Shown piece by piece: positions 27,656 through 38,087 of a stretch of DNA of 64,000 nt. The notes beneath the pieces are model-generated. The model was not told the DNA's origin. It worked only from the letters and a program-made list of their open reading frames with translations, and did no database searches. The position numbers and the translations under genes are program-made. Positions within the stretch are counted from its first letter, which is position 1, and each line of letters starts with the position of its first letter. Source of the DNA: Shewanella corallii (GTDB taxonomy: Bacteria; Pseudomonadota; Gammaproteobacteria; Enterobacterales; Shewanellaceae); assembly GCF_023349125.1 (NCBI RefSeq), contig NZ_JAKIKT010000003.1, forward strand, positions 456,789 through 520,788, read 5' to 3'.

Positions 27656-30319
27656 TTACTTGGCCTTGGCTTTCGCCTTGGCAGGCGCCTTTTTCTTGGC
27701 AGGGATCTCTTCAACCCACTTGCCATCGACGAATTTCGCCACCCAACCAGTTGCTTTGCCGTTAACCTCACTGGCCACATACTGCTCTTTGGTCTTGCGA
27801 CTGAATTTCACTATCGTTGGGTTGCCCTCATGGTCTTTAACCGGAGCATCCGCCAGATACTGATATTTTGGCCACAACTGATCGCGGTAAGTCACCAGCT
27901 CTTCAATCAATGGTGCACGGGTCTCCCGTGATTTGGGGAAAGTGCTGGCCGCCAGGAAGATACCGGCTGCTCCATCTCTGAGCACAAAGTAAGCGTCTGA
28001 CTTGCTGCACTTCAGCTCTGGCAGATGGATAGGATCCTCTTTCGGCGGTGCCACTTCACCATTTTTCAGCAGTTTACGGGTGTTCTTACATTCGCTGTTG
28101 GTACAGCCAAAGTACTTACCGAAGCGACCATTCTTAAGCTCCATATCTGAGCTACAGCGATCACACTCAATAACCGGCCCTTCATAGCCCTTGATCTTGA
28201 ACTGACCCGATTCCACTTCATAGCCGGAACAACTTGGGTTGTTACCACAGACATGCAGCTTACGGGACTCGTCGATCAGATAAGAGTCCATGGCAGTACC
28301 ACAAATACCACAACGATGTTTGGCACGCAGCGCTTCGGTTTCAGCATCTTCGCTGAGCTGACTCACAGCCTCTTCGCCAGGCGTCAGGTTCATTGTGGTC
28401 TTACAGCGCTCTTTTGGTGGCAGAGCATAGCCGCTACAACCCAGGAATACCCCTGTGGTACCGGTTCGAATACCCATTGGACGGCCACAGGTAGGACAGC
28501 TGATATCTGTCAGTACCATCTGGTTAGGCTTCATTCCGCCCTCTTCAGGCTCCTGCTCAGCCTTTTCCAACTGGCCGACGAAGTCCTGATAGAAACCATC
28601 AAGCACTTGCTTCCACTGTTTGCCGCCCTTGGCGACATCATCCAGTGTCTGCTCCATACCCGCGGTGAAATCGTAACTCATCAGCTCTTTGAAGGATTGC
28701 TCCAGACGCTCACTGACAATCTCACCCATCTTCTCGGCATAGAAGCGACGGTTCTCTACCTTGACGTAACCTCTGTCCTGAATGGTAGAGATGATGGTTG
28801 CATAGGTGGATGGACGACCAATACCACGTTTCTCCAGCTCTTTAACCAAAGAGGCTTCACTGAAACGCGCAGGCGGTTTGGTAAAGTGCTGCTTGGGATC
28901 CAGTCCCTGCAGAGACAAACCTTCGCCGACTTCAACCACCGGCAAGGTGTTGTCCTCTTCGTTTTTCTTTTTCAGTGCTGGCTGAACCCGGGTCCAACCG
29001 TCAAAACGCAGCGTACGACCGTTGGCACGCAAGGTGTAATCACCGGCAGCCACAGTCAGACGAGTCGCGTCATAACGGGCTGGCGTCATCTGACAGGCCA
29101 CAAACTGACGCCAGATAAGCTCATACAGGCGCTGAGCGTCGCGCTCCATGTCGTTCATAAAGGCGGCTTCCAACTTCACATTGGAAGGACGAATCGCTTC
29201 GTGTGCCTCCTGAGCGCCCTCTTTGCTGCCATAACGAATTGGCGAATCAGGCAGATATGCGTCACCAAAATCTTTACCAATCAATTCACGAACGCTGTCG
29301 ACAGCTTCTTTACTCAGATTGGTAGAGTCGGTACGCATATAAGTGATGTGACCGGCTTCGTAGAGACGCTGGGCCAACATCATGGTCTTCTTCACCCCAA
29401 AGCCCAAACGGGTACTGGCCGCCTGTTGCAGGGTTGACGTAATAAATGGTGCAGATGGCTTGCTGGAGGTCGCTTTGTCTTCACGCTCAACAATCTTGTA
29501 TTGAGCGTTATTGAGCACAGCAACCGCGGATTCAGCTTCAGCCTTGTTCCTGGGCTCAAAGGCTTTGCCCAGATACTTGACCACTTCCATTCGCAGGTTA
29601 GCCTGGCCTTGGGTCAGCAAGTCGGCATGAACATCCCAGAACTCTTCTGGAACAAAAGCTTTAATTTCCCCTTCGCGCTCAACCACCAAACGCACAGCCA
29701 CAGACTGAACGCGACCGGCAGACAAACCTCGGGCCACTTTCTTCCACAGCAGTGGTGACACCATAAAGCCAACAACCCGGTCTAGGAATCGACGGGCTTG
29801 CTGAGCGTTAACCATATTGGTGTTCAGCTCAGAAGGATGGCTGAACGCCTCTTGAATTGCTGTTTTGGTAATTTCGTTGAACACAACTCGCTTATACCGT
29901 GAAGGTTCGCCGCCGATCACCTCTTGCAGGTGCCAGGCAATAGCTTCCCCTTCACGGTCCAAATCCGTTGCCAGATAGATCTGGTCAGCGGAGTTAGCCA
30001 GAGTTTGCAGTTCTTTAACCACCTTTTCCTTGCCTGGCAGGACCTGATAGTTGGCTTGCCAGCCATGTTCCGGGTCGACCCCCATACGGGCCACCAGGGA
30101 TTGTTTCTCTTTCTGTTTCTTGTAGATGGCCTTCTCTTCGGCAGACATCTTGCGAACTTCAGCTGGAGATTTGGACGCGGTCTTTCCTTCAGAGGAGGAA
30201 GAAGTTGGCAGGTCACGTATGTGGCCCACACTGGATTTAACAATGAAATCTTTACCAAGATACTTATTAATCGTCTTGGCTTTGGCCGGCGATTCGACGA
30301 TAACTAGCGATTTACCCAT
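27656..30319 (-). CDS. topA: DNA topoisomerase I
   Basis: Type IA topoisomerase that relaxes negative supercoils. From the ATG at 30319 ([15 protein letters not shown]) it has 887 residues. The TOPRIM domain has DLDREGE (about 119-125), and the catalytic Tyr lies in [12 protein letters not shown] (about Tyr327). Three C4 zinc-binding segments follow at the C-terminus, beginning CPTCGRP, CGICGTA and CDRCSSD. The tail is Lys/Ala-rich ([13 protein letters not shown]). The frame is open 16 codons upstream, but the family start is MGKSLV. Confidence 0.97.
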   Translation of the reverse strand: MGKSLVIVESPAKAKTINKYLGKDFIVKSSVGHIRDLPTSSSSEGKTASKSPAEVRKMSAEEKAIYKKQKEKQSLVARMGVDPEHGWQANYQVLPGKEKVVKELQTLANSADQIYLATDLDREGEAIAWHLQEVIGGEPSRYKRVVFNEITKTAIQEAFSHPSELNTNMVNAQQARRFLDRVVGFMVSPLLWKKVARGLSAGRVQSVAVRLVVEREGEIKAFVPEEFWDVHADLLTQGQANLRMEVVKYLGKAFEPRNKAEAESAVAVLNNAQYKIVEREDKATSSKPSAPFITSTLQQAASTRLGFGVKKTMMLAQRLYEAGHITYMRTDSTNLSKEAVDSVRELIGKDFGDAYLPDSPIRYGSKEGAQEAHEAIRPSNVKLEAAFMNDMERDAQRLYELIWRQFVACQMTPARYDATRLTVAAGDYTLRANGRTLRFDGWTRVQPALKKKNEEDNTLPVVEVGEGLSLQGLDPKQHFTKPPARFSEASLVKELEKRGIGRPSTYATIISTIQDRGYVKVENRRFYAEKMGEIVSERLEQSFKELMSYDFTAGMEQTLDDVAKGGKQWKQVLDGFYQDFVGQLEKAEQEPEEGGMKPNQMVLTDISCPTCGRPMGIRTGTTGVFLGCSGYALPPKERCKTTMNLTPGEEAVSQLSEDAETEALRAKHRCGICGTAMDSYLIDESRKLHVCGNNPSCSGYEVESGQFKIKGYEGPVIECDRCSSDMELKNGRFGKYFGCTNSECKNTRKLLKNGEVAPPKEDPIHLPELKCSKSDAYFVLRDGAAGIFLAASTFPKSRETRAPLIEELVTYRDQLWPKYQYLADAPVKDHEGNPTIVKFSRKTKEQYVASEVNGKATGWVAKFVDGKWVEEIPAKKKAPAKAKAKAK

Positions 30320-30701
30320 AGTGTGATTTGCGCCAAAAAGTCTCAGGAAGGTGGAAAATGGCTCCATATATAGAGGGTTGTCAGACGAGTTTCAAGTCTG
30401 AGGCCTCTTTAAATGCGCCAGCGACTCACTTTTTAATCAAGCATGAAAAAAATGTAAAAAATAATATTGCGTAATTAAAAACTATTCTTTCATGTTTTAC
30501 CACAGATACCCCCATACTTATGCAAATCACTGTGTAGATGCAAGTTCTCTGTCCATCCACTGACTTGTTAAGCCTATTGGCTCCAGTATACTGAGGCCAA
30601 TATTTCGCCCCGTGAATAGCGTCATAACAGGAATTTTAGCGCTATTGCAGCCAGGGGCAGTCCCCTTAAAACAATAAAACTTAACCCTACAAGGAAAGAC
30701 A
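30320..30701. other. Divergent control region of topA and astB (382 bp)
   Basis: AT-rich, with no gene on either strand. It holds a good sigma70-like promoter for astB (30565-30592). I looked for ArgR-type boxes and found no convincing pair. Confidence 0.45.
30565..30592 (+). promoter_or_regulatory. Putative sigma70 promoter of astB
   Basis: TTGTTA and TATACT separated by 16 bp, about 110 bp upstream of the astB start. Read from consensus only. Confidence 0.45.
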
Positions 30702-32036
30702 ATGAAGCAATTTGAAGCAAACTTCGACGGGCTTGTTGGACCTACCCACAATTATGCAGGACTGTCTTTCGGCAATGTCGCTTCTTTAAATAATGCGGCA
30801 CAAAAATCAAACCCTAAAGCAGCCGCCAAACAAGGATTGAAAAAAGCCAAGGCTCTGGCTGATTTGGGTATGGTGCAGGGGATGTTGGCACCTCAAGAGC
30901 GCCCTGATATCTATACACTACGACGTATCGGATTCTGTGGCAGTGACGCGCAGGTGCTGGAACAGGCCTATAAGCAAGCTCCTGCCCTGCTCAATGCCTG
31001 TTGCAGTGCATCAAGCATGTGGACAGCCAACGCCGCCACAATCTCTCCCAGCGCAGACACAGCTGATGGCAAACTACACTTCACACCAGCTAATCTGGTG
31101 GACAAACTGCACCGCAGCATTGAGCCGGAAACCACCGGAAATATTCTTAAAGCGATATTTAACAATGAGCAGTACTTCAGTCATCACCAACATTTGCCAG
31201 AGCACGCCAGCTTTGGTGACGAAGGTGCAGCAAATCATACCCGCCTGTGCCAGGCCTATGGTGATAAAGGACTGGAACTGTTCGTTTACGGACAACATGC
31301 AACAAACCCGGATGCCATAAAACCAAAACGCTTCCCCGCCAGACAAACCCTGGAAGCCTCACAGGCAGTTGCCCGCCTGCATGGTCTGGATGAGAGCACC
31401 ACAGTATTTATGCAACAAAACCCTGATGTCATTGATCAGGGTGTGTTCCATAACGATGTCATCTCAGTGGGTAACCAGAATGTGCTCTTTTATCATGAGC
31501 AGGCATTCCTCAATACAGAAAGCGCTTTCGATGAAATTCGCCGCAAACTGGATGGTGATATTCACTTCGTAAAAGTACCTACCGCCCAGGTCGGTATTCT
31601 GGACGCAGTGAAAAGCTACCTGTTCAATACTCAGATCATCACACTTCCCAGTGGAGAGATGGCCATTGTTGCGCCTACCGACTGTCAGGAGAATCCTGCG
31701 GTACATGCTTATCTACAGGAACTGGTGACACTGGGTACTCCGATTAAAGAAGTTAAGTACTTTGATGTGAAGCAGAGTATGCAAAATGGCGGAGGCCCTG
31801 CCTGTCTTCGCCTGCGGGTTGCGATGAATGAGCAGGAACTGGCCGCCGTTAATCAGGGAGCACTGCTCACAGACGAGCTGTTCACCTCTCTGAATGCCTG
31901 GGTCGAAAAACACTATCGTGACGAGCTATCCAACGCTGACCTTGCAGATCCTCAACTACTGATTGAATCCCGCACCGCGCTGGATGAGCTAACTCAGATT
32001 ATGAAACTGGGCAGCGTGTATCGCTTCCAGAAATAA
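30702..32036 (+). CDS. astB: N-succinylarginine dihydrolase
   Basis: Second enzyme of the arginine succinyltransferase pathway: converts N2-succinylarginine to N2-succinylornithine with release of ammonia and CO2. The 444-residue product starts [20 protein letters not shown], a strong family signature, and includes the [12 protein letters not shown] and [12 protein letters not shown] segments. The latter holds the expected catalytic Cys. A good AAGGAAAG lies 7 bp before the ATG. The other ast genes are not nearby, so this step is encoded apart from an ast operon. Confidence 0.95.
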   Translation: MKQFEANFDGLVGPTHNYAGLSFGNVASLNNAAQKSNPKAAAKQGLKKAKALADLGMVQGMLAPQERPDIYTLRRIGFCGSDAQVLEQAYKQAPALLNACCSASSMWTANAATISPSADTADGKLHFTPANLVDKLHRSIEPETTGNILKAIFNNEQYFSHHQHLPEHASFGDEGAANHTRLCQAYGDKGLELFVYGQHATNPDAIKPKRFPARQTLEASQAVARLHGLDESTTVFMQQNPDVIDQGVFHNDVISVGNQNVLFYHEQAFLNTESAFDEIRRKLDGDIHFVKVPTAQVGILDAVKSYLFNTQIITLPSGEMAIVAPTDCQENPAVHAYLQELVTLGTPIKEVKYFDVKQSMQNGGGPACLRLRVAMNEQELAAVNQGALLTDELFTSLNAWVEKHYRDELSNADLADPQLLIESRTALDELTQIMKLGSVYRFQK

Positions 32037-32050
32037 GCTCCATCAAATCT

Positions 32051-32078
32051 AAAAAAGGCGCCAAATGGCGCCTTTTTT
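32051..32078. terminator. Bidirectional terminator between astB and the Ig-like lipoprotein gene
   Basis: Stem AAAGGCGCCA/TGGCGCCTTT with A6 and T6 flanks, between convergent genes. Confidence 0.9.
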
Positions 32079-32089
32079 ATGACTCATGG

Positions 32090-34507
32090 TTAGATGATAT
32101 TAATCGGAATAGTAGCAACCAGAGTCTTAAGGCCGCTTGGGGTTTCAACCTCAATAATTAATGACCCCGAGTTAGGTTGGTCTTCACCTTTAACAATTAC
32201 CGAGAATGATCGGCCACCATTGGAGTTACTCGAAGGCCAATCAAATGTAGCCGAGCTCGCTACTGAGCCTGCAGTAGCAGTGAAAGTCACAGTACTGCCT
32301 GCTGGCATCTGCTGATTATGCAAATCAGAGATAATCAAAGAAGCGCGGCCAGTACTCTTACCAACAATGGTCATGGTGCCATCACCGTTGTCAGTGCCAT
32401 CACTGTCAACCACTTCAGTAATGTTGCCATAAGCAGTACTACCCGACATCACAATTACCAGGCTACCTCGTACATAGAGTGATTTCTCTTCGTTGATGCC
32501 ATCTGCACATCCGTCGTGGGCAGGCTCGCTGCACAGCACGCCGTTATATACGGTATCAGGGGTGTCAAATACACCATCGGAGTCAAAGTCGACCAGCTCT
32601 TCATTACTGCCGCCAGCTTCACCACCAGTTTGCTGAGGATTAAAAACACCATCTTCATTGTGATCTACATAGACATCAGCAAGATCGTAAGGGTTACCGC
32701 TCACATCAGTGCCATTAATGAACTGGTCATACTCCGCAGCATCAAACCTACCGTTACCATTGCTGTCAGGGAAAGATTCTTCACCGATAGCATAAGCAGT
32801 AATTGTCGCACGCCCACCATAAGACTGCCCCATAAATGGCGTCAACTGAGGAGCCAGAGGATTAGATGTATCATCGAACAAACCATTTCCTGCAGGTCGC
32901 GGTTGCTGACTCTCCCAGATAACGGTACATGCACCATCCTCTGTTGTGCATGAATCCTGAATATCACCACCTTCGGTAACAAAGTTCACCGCAGTCCCGT
33001 CACGAACCGGGTTATTGAATGCATCAGAAAGACGCGCGGTCACTTTCACCTGGGTGCCATCAATGTTCCAACCTTCGGCGTTAAATACCTCTGCAGACAA
33101 GGAGAAACTGTCCTGGTCAGGAATACCTGTTGACACCACAAGCTGGCTTGATTGACTGGAGATAACCGGATCACTGCCATTTACAATCGCGGTCACTCGA
33201 ACCGAAGTTGAAACGGTACCGCTGTTAACCACAGTCTGAACAATACCCTGGTCATTGGTGGAAGCAGATACAGGATTCAGAGCAATGCCACCTACATCAG
33301 TATTCAGGCTGAAATCCACCAATTTATTACTAACTGGATTGCCATTAGTATCCAGCACTTTGAATTTCACAGTGGAAGACTCGTCCCCACCAGTGCCAAG
33401 AATGCCAATATTTTCAGGTTCGGCTGACTGGAACACAATGCTGCCAACGTCAGCAGAAAGCACTTTAATAGTACCAGTCGCCGACAAGTTTTGGCCGCCA
33501 GCATTGGCTGTTACATTAATAGGATCGTCACCCTCACAGCCCTTCGCTAAATAGGTACTCGTCGCAACACCATTAATCGCAACCACCGGAGAACTGATTT
33601 CAGCTTTTGGGGTGCTTGCGCTACTGCATGTAGAGGCAAAATTAACTTCAACAGGCTGATTAAAAGCATTACCTTCATCATCCTGAATCATCACTGTTAC
33701 AGTTGCTGTGCCACCTGCAGACAGAGTTTCGATACTTACCTCTGCTTTACCTGACTCAAATGGCTCGCCACTACCCATGAGCACATTGGTAGCACCTATA
33801 ACGACAATGGCTTCACCTTTCTCGCCGGAAGACAACTCTGCGGTGACGGTTCCTGCACCCAGGCTATTTCCTGCGTAAATATCGACTGTCGCTACGCCGT
33901 CACGGGTAACCGCAGTGTCAATTGGCAGTTCACCTTTAGTCGTGGAAAAGGTCACTATAACGGGTTTGCTGATACCGGTGACCTGTGCGGTCAGTTTTCC
34001 CGGTACAATTGAATTGATTGACTCGATTGAATTGCCGTTTGCATCGGTAAGGTTCAACACCACCTGAGCACCGCCAGTGGCATCACCTCCATCACCGGCC
34101 ATATTAAAACCTATGGTGCCGCTCTCACCTGTACTGATAGAACCGCTGACAGAACCCGCACCTTCTACTGAAGCCGTTCTGAGAAGAATTGTGGCAACAC
34201 CACTGCTGTCTGTAAGCGCAGTCCCCACGGCAGGGTCAAATGTCCCCATTTGGGCGTCATTCAGGTTGAAAGTCACCAGCTCGCCCGCTTTCACTGCCCC
34301 GGTGGAATCAGCAACAGTGGCTGTCAAGGTTGCCGGTGCAGCTGCTGTAATATCAGTGTTGGAAATTGCCAGTGAAACTTCAATTGTTGGATCAGGTGGC
34401 GTGGTGCCGCCTCCGCCACCATCCTCTGAAATACTTCCCCCGCCACTACATGCGACCAAAACCAGGCTGGCCAAACCAGCCAGAAAGACGTTAAACGCTG
34501 ACTTCAT
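32090..34507 (-). CDS. Large Ig-like-domain (Big_1 type) surface lipoprotein with Asp-rich Ca-binding-like motifs
   Basis: 805 residues from the ATG at 34507 (MKSAFNVFLAGLASLVLVAC). The lipobox LVAC puts the acylated Cys near residue 20, and a Gly/Ser linker follows. The body consists of tandem beta-sandwich Ig-like repeats resembling bacterial Big_1/invasin domains (LTATVADSTGAVKAGELVTF and similar phrases recur at intervals of about 95-105 residues). Near residues 580-655 are three Asp/Asn loops (DSNGNGRFD, DHNEDGVFN, DFDSDGVFD) like dockerin or EF-hand calcium sites. The start codon 13 codons earlier would put charged residues before the signal and is rejected. A surface structural or adhesion role is inferred. 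Confidence 0.8.
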   Translation of the reverse strand: MKSAFNVFLAGLASLVLVACSGGGSISEDGGGGGTTPPDPTIEVSLAISNTDITAAAPATLTATVADSTGAVKAGELVTFNLNDAQMGTFDPAVGTALTDSSGVATILLRTASVEGAGSVSGSISTGESGTIGFNMAGDGGDATGGAQVVLNLTDANGNSIESINSIVPGKLTAQVTGISKPVIVTFSTTKGELPIDTAVTRDGVATVDIYAGNSLGAGTVTAELSSGEKGEAIVVIGATNVLMGSGEPFESGKAEVSIETLSAGGTATVTVMIQDDEGNAFNQPVEVNFASTCSSASTPKAEISSPVVAINGVATSTYLAKGCEGDDPINVTANAGGQNLSATGTIKVLSADVGSIVFQSAEPENIGILGTGGDESSTVKFKVLDTNGNPVSNKLVDFSLNTDVGGIALNPVSASTNDQGIVQTVVNSGTVSTSVRVTAIVNGSDPVISSQSSQLVVSTGIPDQDSFSLSAEVFNAEGWNIDGTQVKVTARLSDAFNNPVRDGTAVNFVTEGGDIQDSCTTEDGACTVIWESQQPRPAGNGLFDDTSNPLAPQLTPFMGQSYGGRATITAYAIGEESFPDSNGNGRFDAAEYDQFINGTDVSGNPYDLADVYVDHNEDGVFNPQQTGGEAGGSNEELVDFDSDGVFDTPDTVYNGVLCSEPAHDGCADGINEEKSLYVRGSLVIVMSGSTAYGNITEVVDSDGTDNGDGTMTIVGKSTGRASLIISDLHNQQMPAGSTVTFTATAGSVASSATFDWPSSNSNGGRSFSVIVKGEDQPNSGSLIIEVETPSGLKTLVATIPINII

Positions 34508-34731
34508 GTCAGACTCCCTGTCGTTCAAAAATAATATCCAAGCCACAGCTTTTTACTTATAGGCTAACTCTACACAATTTTCACCCAACAGATCCATGTA
34601 TATAACAACTTACGTTTCATTAATTCATGGGTTTTCACCACAAACAGACATTTCCTGTTGCGGCGTTTCCTGCTAGTCTCTATCCGCTTACATAAATATA
34701 AGAAACGCATAATAAATATACAGGAAGTGCT

Positions 34732-36048
34732 ATGAGTGCGACTGAAAACAGCAAATTTGGATTAACCAGTAAGATATTAATCGGTATGGGTGCCGGTATT
34801 TTACTCGGCCTGATTTTGCGCAATCTTTTTCCTGGCAATGAATTTGTTCAGGACTATATTACCGAAGGCGTACTGCATATTGTTGGTACTATCTTTATTG
34901 CCAGTTTAAAAATGCTGGTCGTGCCTTTGGTGTTTGTTTCTCTGGTATGTGGAACCTGCTCACTGAGCGAACCATCAAAACTTGGACGCCTCGGTGGTAA
35001 AACATTAGCGTTCTACCTGTTCACTACAGCGATAGCGCTGACTGTTGCCATTCTTACTGCCGTCGCCATTCACCCCGGCAGTGCCTCGCTGGCTTCTCAG
35101 AGCATGGAGTATGTAGCCAAAGAAGCTCCAAGCCTGGCCAATGTGTTGATTAACATAGTGCCTTCCAACCCGGTCAAAGCCATGACTGAAGGTAACATGC
35201 TGCAGATCATCCTGTTTGCCGTGATTTTCGGCTTTGCCATTGCTCATATCGGCGAGCGAGGCAAGCGTGTGGCTGCGCTGTTTGAAGACCTGAATGAAGT
35301 GATTATGCGAGTGGTCACTCTGGTAATGCAGCTGGCTCCATACGGCGTATTTGCCCTCATGGGTAAACTGGCACTGTCTTTGGGTACTGAAACCTTCGGC
35401 AGTGTCGTTAAGTACTTCTTTGTGGTTCTGGGCGTATTGCTGCTGCATGGATTTGTTGTGTATCCAGTGCTGCTTAAACTATTCTCCGGCTTAAGCCCCT
35501 TTACCTTCATCCGCAAGATGCGCGATGTTCAACTGTTCGCCTTCTCCACTGCCAGCTCTAACGCCACCCTGCCTGTAACCATCGAAACAGCAGAACACAG
35601 ATTGGGCGCAGACAATAAAGTCGCCTCTTTCACCCTGCCCCTTGGCGCCACCATCAATATGGATGGCACCGCGATTATGCAAGGCGTGGCAACCGTATTC
35701 ATCGCTCAGGTATACGGCATTGGCCTGTCCATCACTGACTACGTGACTGTTGTCGTTACAGCAACTCTTGCATCCATAGGTACAGCAGGTGTGCCAGGTG
35801 TAGGTCTGATTATGCTGGCCATGGTATTGAATCAGGTCGGACTGCCGGTTGAAGGTATTGCACTTATCATAGGCGTCGACCGTTTGCTGGACATGGTTCG
35901 TACCGCAGTCAACGTCACCGGCGATACCGTGGCAACCCTGGTGATTGCCAAATCCGAAGGCGAGTTTGATGAGCAGGTATTCAACGACACACAAGCAGGT
36001 AAAACCTCTGGCAGTTTTGACAGAGAAGTACACAAAGCCGGTCGATAA
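34732..36048 (+). CDS. Dicarboxylate/amino-acid:cation symporter (DAACS family)
   Basis: 438-residue inner-membrane transporter of the glutamate/aspartate and C4-dicarboxylate symporter family. Hairpin and helix signatures are clear: ATLPVTIETAEHRLGA for the first re-entrant loop region, GATINMDGTAIMQGVATVF (the NMDGT cation and substrate motif) and DRLLDMVRTAVNVTGD (transport-domain helix 8). The exact substrate cannot be assigned. It is monocistronic, with AGGAAG 4-5 bp before the ATG and a terminator after the stop. Confidence 0.92.
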   Translation: MSATENSKFGLTSKILIGMGAGILLGLILRNLFPGNEFVQDYITEGVLHIVGTIFIASLKMLVVPLVFVSLVCGTCSLSEPSKLGRLGGKTLAFYLFTTAIALTVAILTAVAIHPGSASLASQSMEYVAKEAPSLANVLINIVPSNPVKAMTEGNMLQIILFAVIFGFAIAHIGERGKRVAALFEDLNEVIMRVVTLVMQLAPYGVFALMGKLALSLGTETFGSVVKYFFVVLGVLLLHGFVVYPVLLKLFSGLSPFTFIRKMRDVQLFAFSTASSNATLPVTIETAEHRLGADNKVASFTLPLGATINMDGTAIMQGVATVFIAQVYGIGLSITDYVTVVVTATLASIGTAGVPGVGLIMLAMVLNQVGLPVEGIALIIGVDRLLDMVRTAVNVTGDTVATLVIAKSEGEFDEQVFNDTQAGKTSGSFDREVHKAGR

Positions 36049-36061
36049 AGACTAAGAATGT

Positions 36062-36088
36062 AAAAAGGCGCCGAATTGGCGCCTTTTT
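36062..36088. terminator. Terminator after the symporter gene
   Basis: Stem AAGGCGCC/GGCGCCTT with A5 and T5 flanks, 14 bp after the stop. Confidence 0.88.
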
Positions 36089-36403
36089 AATATCCTTCAC
36101 CCGTCCAGAATACAAAGGCTGCAAAAGAGATCTATTACTGCAAACCCTGGTTTCAAGCTTCCATAAACTGGCATACCTAATGATTGATGCTTGTACCGGC
36201 TACCCAAATACACAGTCAGAATCAATCAGCAGGCCTTTAAACCAGAAATTATTAACGCAGATATCTAACGTAAAACAGCAGATAAATTGATAAAGCCAAG
36301 CATCAGATTACTGATTTATTGTGCTGAAATATAAAACGCCCGATGAAATCCATCGGGCGTTTCTGCCGAAAAGGCTCTACCTATTTTGGGGCAACCATAC
36401 AAC
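36089..36403. other. 315-bp gene-free stretch before the nitroreductase stop
   Basis: No coding frame seen. It contains a palindromic terminator (36334-36362), probably for the nitroreductase gene coming from the other side. The remaining 240 bp are AT-rich with no signal I can name. Confidence 0.5.
36334..36362 (-). terminator. Terminator of the ydjA-like gene
   Basis: Stem AAACGCCCGATG/CATCGGGCGTTT with a 5-nt loop, about 40 bp after the nitroreductase stop. Its T-tract is short on both strands. Confidence 0.65.
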
Positions 36404-36952
36404 TTAGAGATACCGGCTGAACGACTCCCCGGACTTCAGCGGCTTATTGGGGGCGTTAACGGCTGGTGTACCCAGATACAGAAAGCCAACTATTTGATCT
36501 TGCTCTTGCAGGCCGAGCGCTGTGTGAACATGGCGGCAAAAAGCATAGTCGCCGCTGCGCCAAATCCCCCCAAGCCCCTGAGCAAACGCTGCCTGCTGCA
36601 TCGCCATTAAGGCACAACCCGCCGCCAGTTGCTGCTCCAGTTCAGGCACTTTAGGGTGTGGCTGACACTTGGCCACAACAGTAATCACCATGGGGGCGCG
36701 AAACGGCAAGTTGGCTGCCTTCTCTATTTTTGCTTCATCGGCATGGGCAGCAACGGCAGACGCTTTAAAGATATCCGCAAGTTTTTGCAGTCCTTCTTCC
36801 TGAGCAATAATAAACTCCCAGGGCTGCAGCGCACCATGATCTGGCGCTCTGGCACCGGCATCCAGTATGGTTTGCAACTGCTCAGCATTTGGGCCCGGGG
36901 CCTGCAATCGTGGGCAGGATTGACGGGTAAGTAATAACTCCAGTGCTTGCAC
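36404..36952 (-). CDS. ydjA: YdjA-like nitroreductase
   Basis: 182-residue FMN-dependent oxidoreductase of the compact YdjA type, dimeric, NAD(P)H-using. The N-terminus (MQALELLLTRQSCPRL) and the segment DAGARAPDHGALQPWEF match E. coli YdjA (183 residues). The late motif GLGGIWRSGDYA contributes to flavin binding in the family. The physiological substrate is unknown. It is a single gene. Confidence 0.88.
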   Translation of the reverse strand: MQALELLLTRQSCPRLQAPGPNAEQLQTILDAGARAPDHGALQPWEFIIAQEEGLQKLADIFKASAVAAHADEAKIEKAANLPFRAPMVITVVAKCQPHPKVPELEQQLAAGCALMAMQQAAFAQGLGGIWRSGDYAFCRHVHTALGLQEQDQIVGFLYLGTPAVNAPNKPLKSGESFSRYL

Positions 36953-37008
36953 TAAAACTCTCCCTGTATGTTTTTATTTGCCAATACCTTACCACAGACC
37001 AAAACAAA

Positions 37009-37034
37009 AAAACCCACCAAAAAGGTTGGTTTTT
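37009..37034 (-). terminator. Terminator of the DoxX gene
   Basis: Stem AACCAACC/GGTGGGTT (one G:T) followed by T7 on the minus strand, about 20 bp after the stop. Confidence 0.75.
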
Positions 37035-37053
37035 AAACTGTCAGCTCATGAGT

Positions 37054-37641
37054 TTATTTGAGGTATTTACGGCTCAGGAAGTAGTCGATGCTGGTGTAAC
37101 GACCACCACCGAACATAAACAGCACCAGCAACATCACAAAATAGGTGATGGCAAACTCGATACCATTGTTGAGCACCACAAAGTTACCCGAGCTGGTCAA
37201 CCAATCGTAGTTGCCGTATTCACCCAGAATCTCTTTGGCACGACTGAGTTTATCGGCAGAAGCAATCACCTGCTCATTGGCCAGCCAGGAGGAGGGATCA
37301 GCAATTGCCAGCCAACCATTCTCCCAGTGCACAGCAAACGCGGCCACTAACATGGTTACCATCATGGGAATTGCCACCAGCCGGGTCGCCAATCCCACCA
37401 GCAGCAAAATGGCACCAAAGAATTCGGTACCGGCAGCCAGCGCTGTCATCACCTCAGGCATGGGTAAGCCAAGTCCCCAGTCGGGATTCCCAAACCAGGC
37501 CGCGGTATCTTCAAAGTTGGATAGCTTGTTATAACCCGCCTGCATCAATACAGGGGCAAGATAGATTCGAATGGCGAGAGGGGCAAGTCCATCAAATTTA
37601 GTCAGGCCGTCCAGCAGTTTTTGTACAAGTGCAATCATCAA
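37054..37641 (-). CDS. DoxX-family membrane protein
   Basis: 195 residues with four hydrophobic helices and the DoxX signature APLAIRIYLAPVLMQAGYNKL at the N-terminus, cut here as two overlapping pieces (APLAIRIYLAPVLM, YLAPVLMQAGYNKL). FFGAILLLVGLATRLVAIP is the second conserved block. A loop of about 60 residues lies between helices 3 and 4. Family members are linked to redox or thiosulfate metabolism, but no function can be assigned here. Monocistronic. Confidence 0.82.
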   Translation of the reverse strand: MMIALVQKLLDGLTKFDGLAPLAIRIYLAPVLMQAGYNKLSNFEDTAAWFGNPDWGLGLPMPEVMTALAAGTEFFGAILLLVGLATRLVAIPMMVTMLVAAFAVHWENGWLAIADPSSWLANEQVIASADKLSRAKEILGEYGNYDWLTSSGNFVVLNNGIEFAITYFVMLLVLFMFGGGRYTSIDYFLSRKYLK

Positions 37642-38069
37642 TGAGCCTCTTGGTGAATGATTATTTTTCTCTGTTCGATTTCTGGCTATACAGACCTGAA
37701 ACCCTGAGAATTTATTTCAAACAATTCACTCCTGCCTCTCTCCAAAGTCATCATCAGGAGAAACAGCAGACAGGCATATTTGATAATGACACAGGAGGTG
37801 TCATTTGCAATCAGGCGGTTAGGGTCTGTTGACCTTTCGAAGATGGTTTTTGCAGCTCTTTGTCGTTGTTTTATACAAAGCAACGCGATTGTGGTGTAGT
37901 TGTTCTACATAAATGAGCGTTAATGCAGTAGAAAGCGACGACAAACGCTGCCCGAAGGGCTCGGCTATACGCACTTTACTCTTTGTTGCAAGGTATTTGC
38001 TTAGGTCCACTAGGCAGCACACCTTGCGTCGCGATTAAAGCGCGTCTATCTCGAGCAAAATTCAACCAT
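37642..38069. other. Gene-free interval, mostly a MITE-like element
   Basis: The first 180 bp carry no gene or clear signal and would contain the doxX promoter. From 37821 the interval is filled by the inverted-repeat element listed separately. Short open frames inside it are not coding-like. Confidence 0.5.
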
Positions 38070-38087
38070 GAAAGGTCAACAGACCCT
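37821..38087. mobile_element. MITE-like non-autonomous element (267 bp)
   Basis: Bounded by perfect 18-bp inverted repeats AGGGTCTGTTGACCTTTC (37821-37838 and 38070-38087). The interior holds several inverted segments and no transposase. No target-site duplication is obvious. The right repeat overlaps the last codons and the stop of the neighbouring kinase gene. The parent element family is not recognised; the termini differ from those of the IS630-related elements elsewhere in this window. Confidence 0.75.

Noticed and set aside
28253..29437. 394-codon plus-strand frame
   Set aside because: Lies entirely antisense to topA, whose motifs and full length are secure; composition is a shadow of the real gene.
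37819..38022. Small minus-strand frame inside the 37.8-kb MITE-like element
   Set aside because: Lies within the non-coding interior and reads out of the terminal repeat; no start signals.
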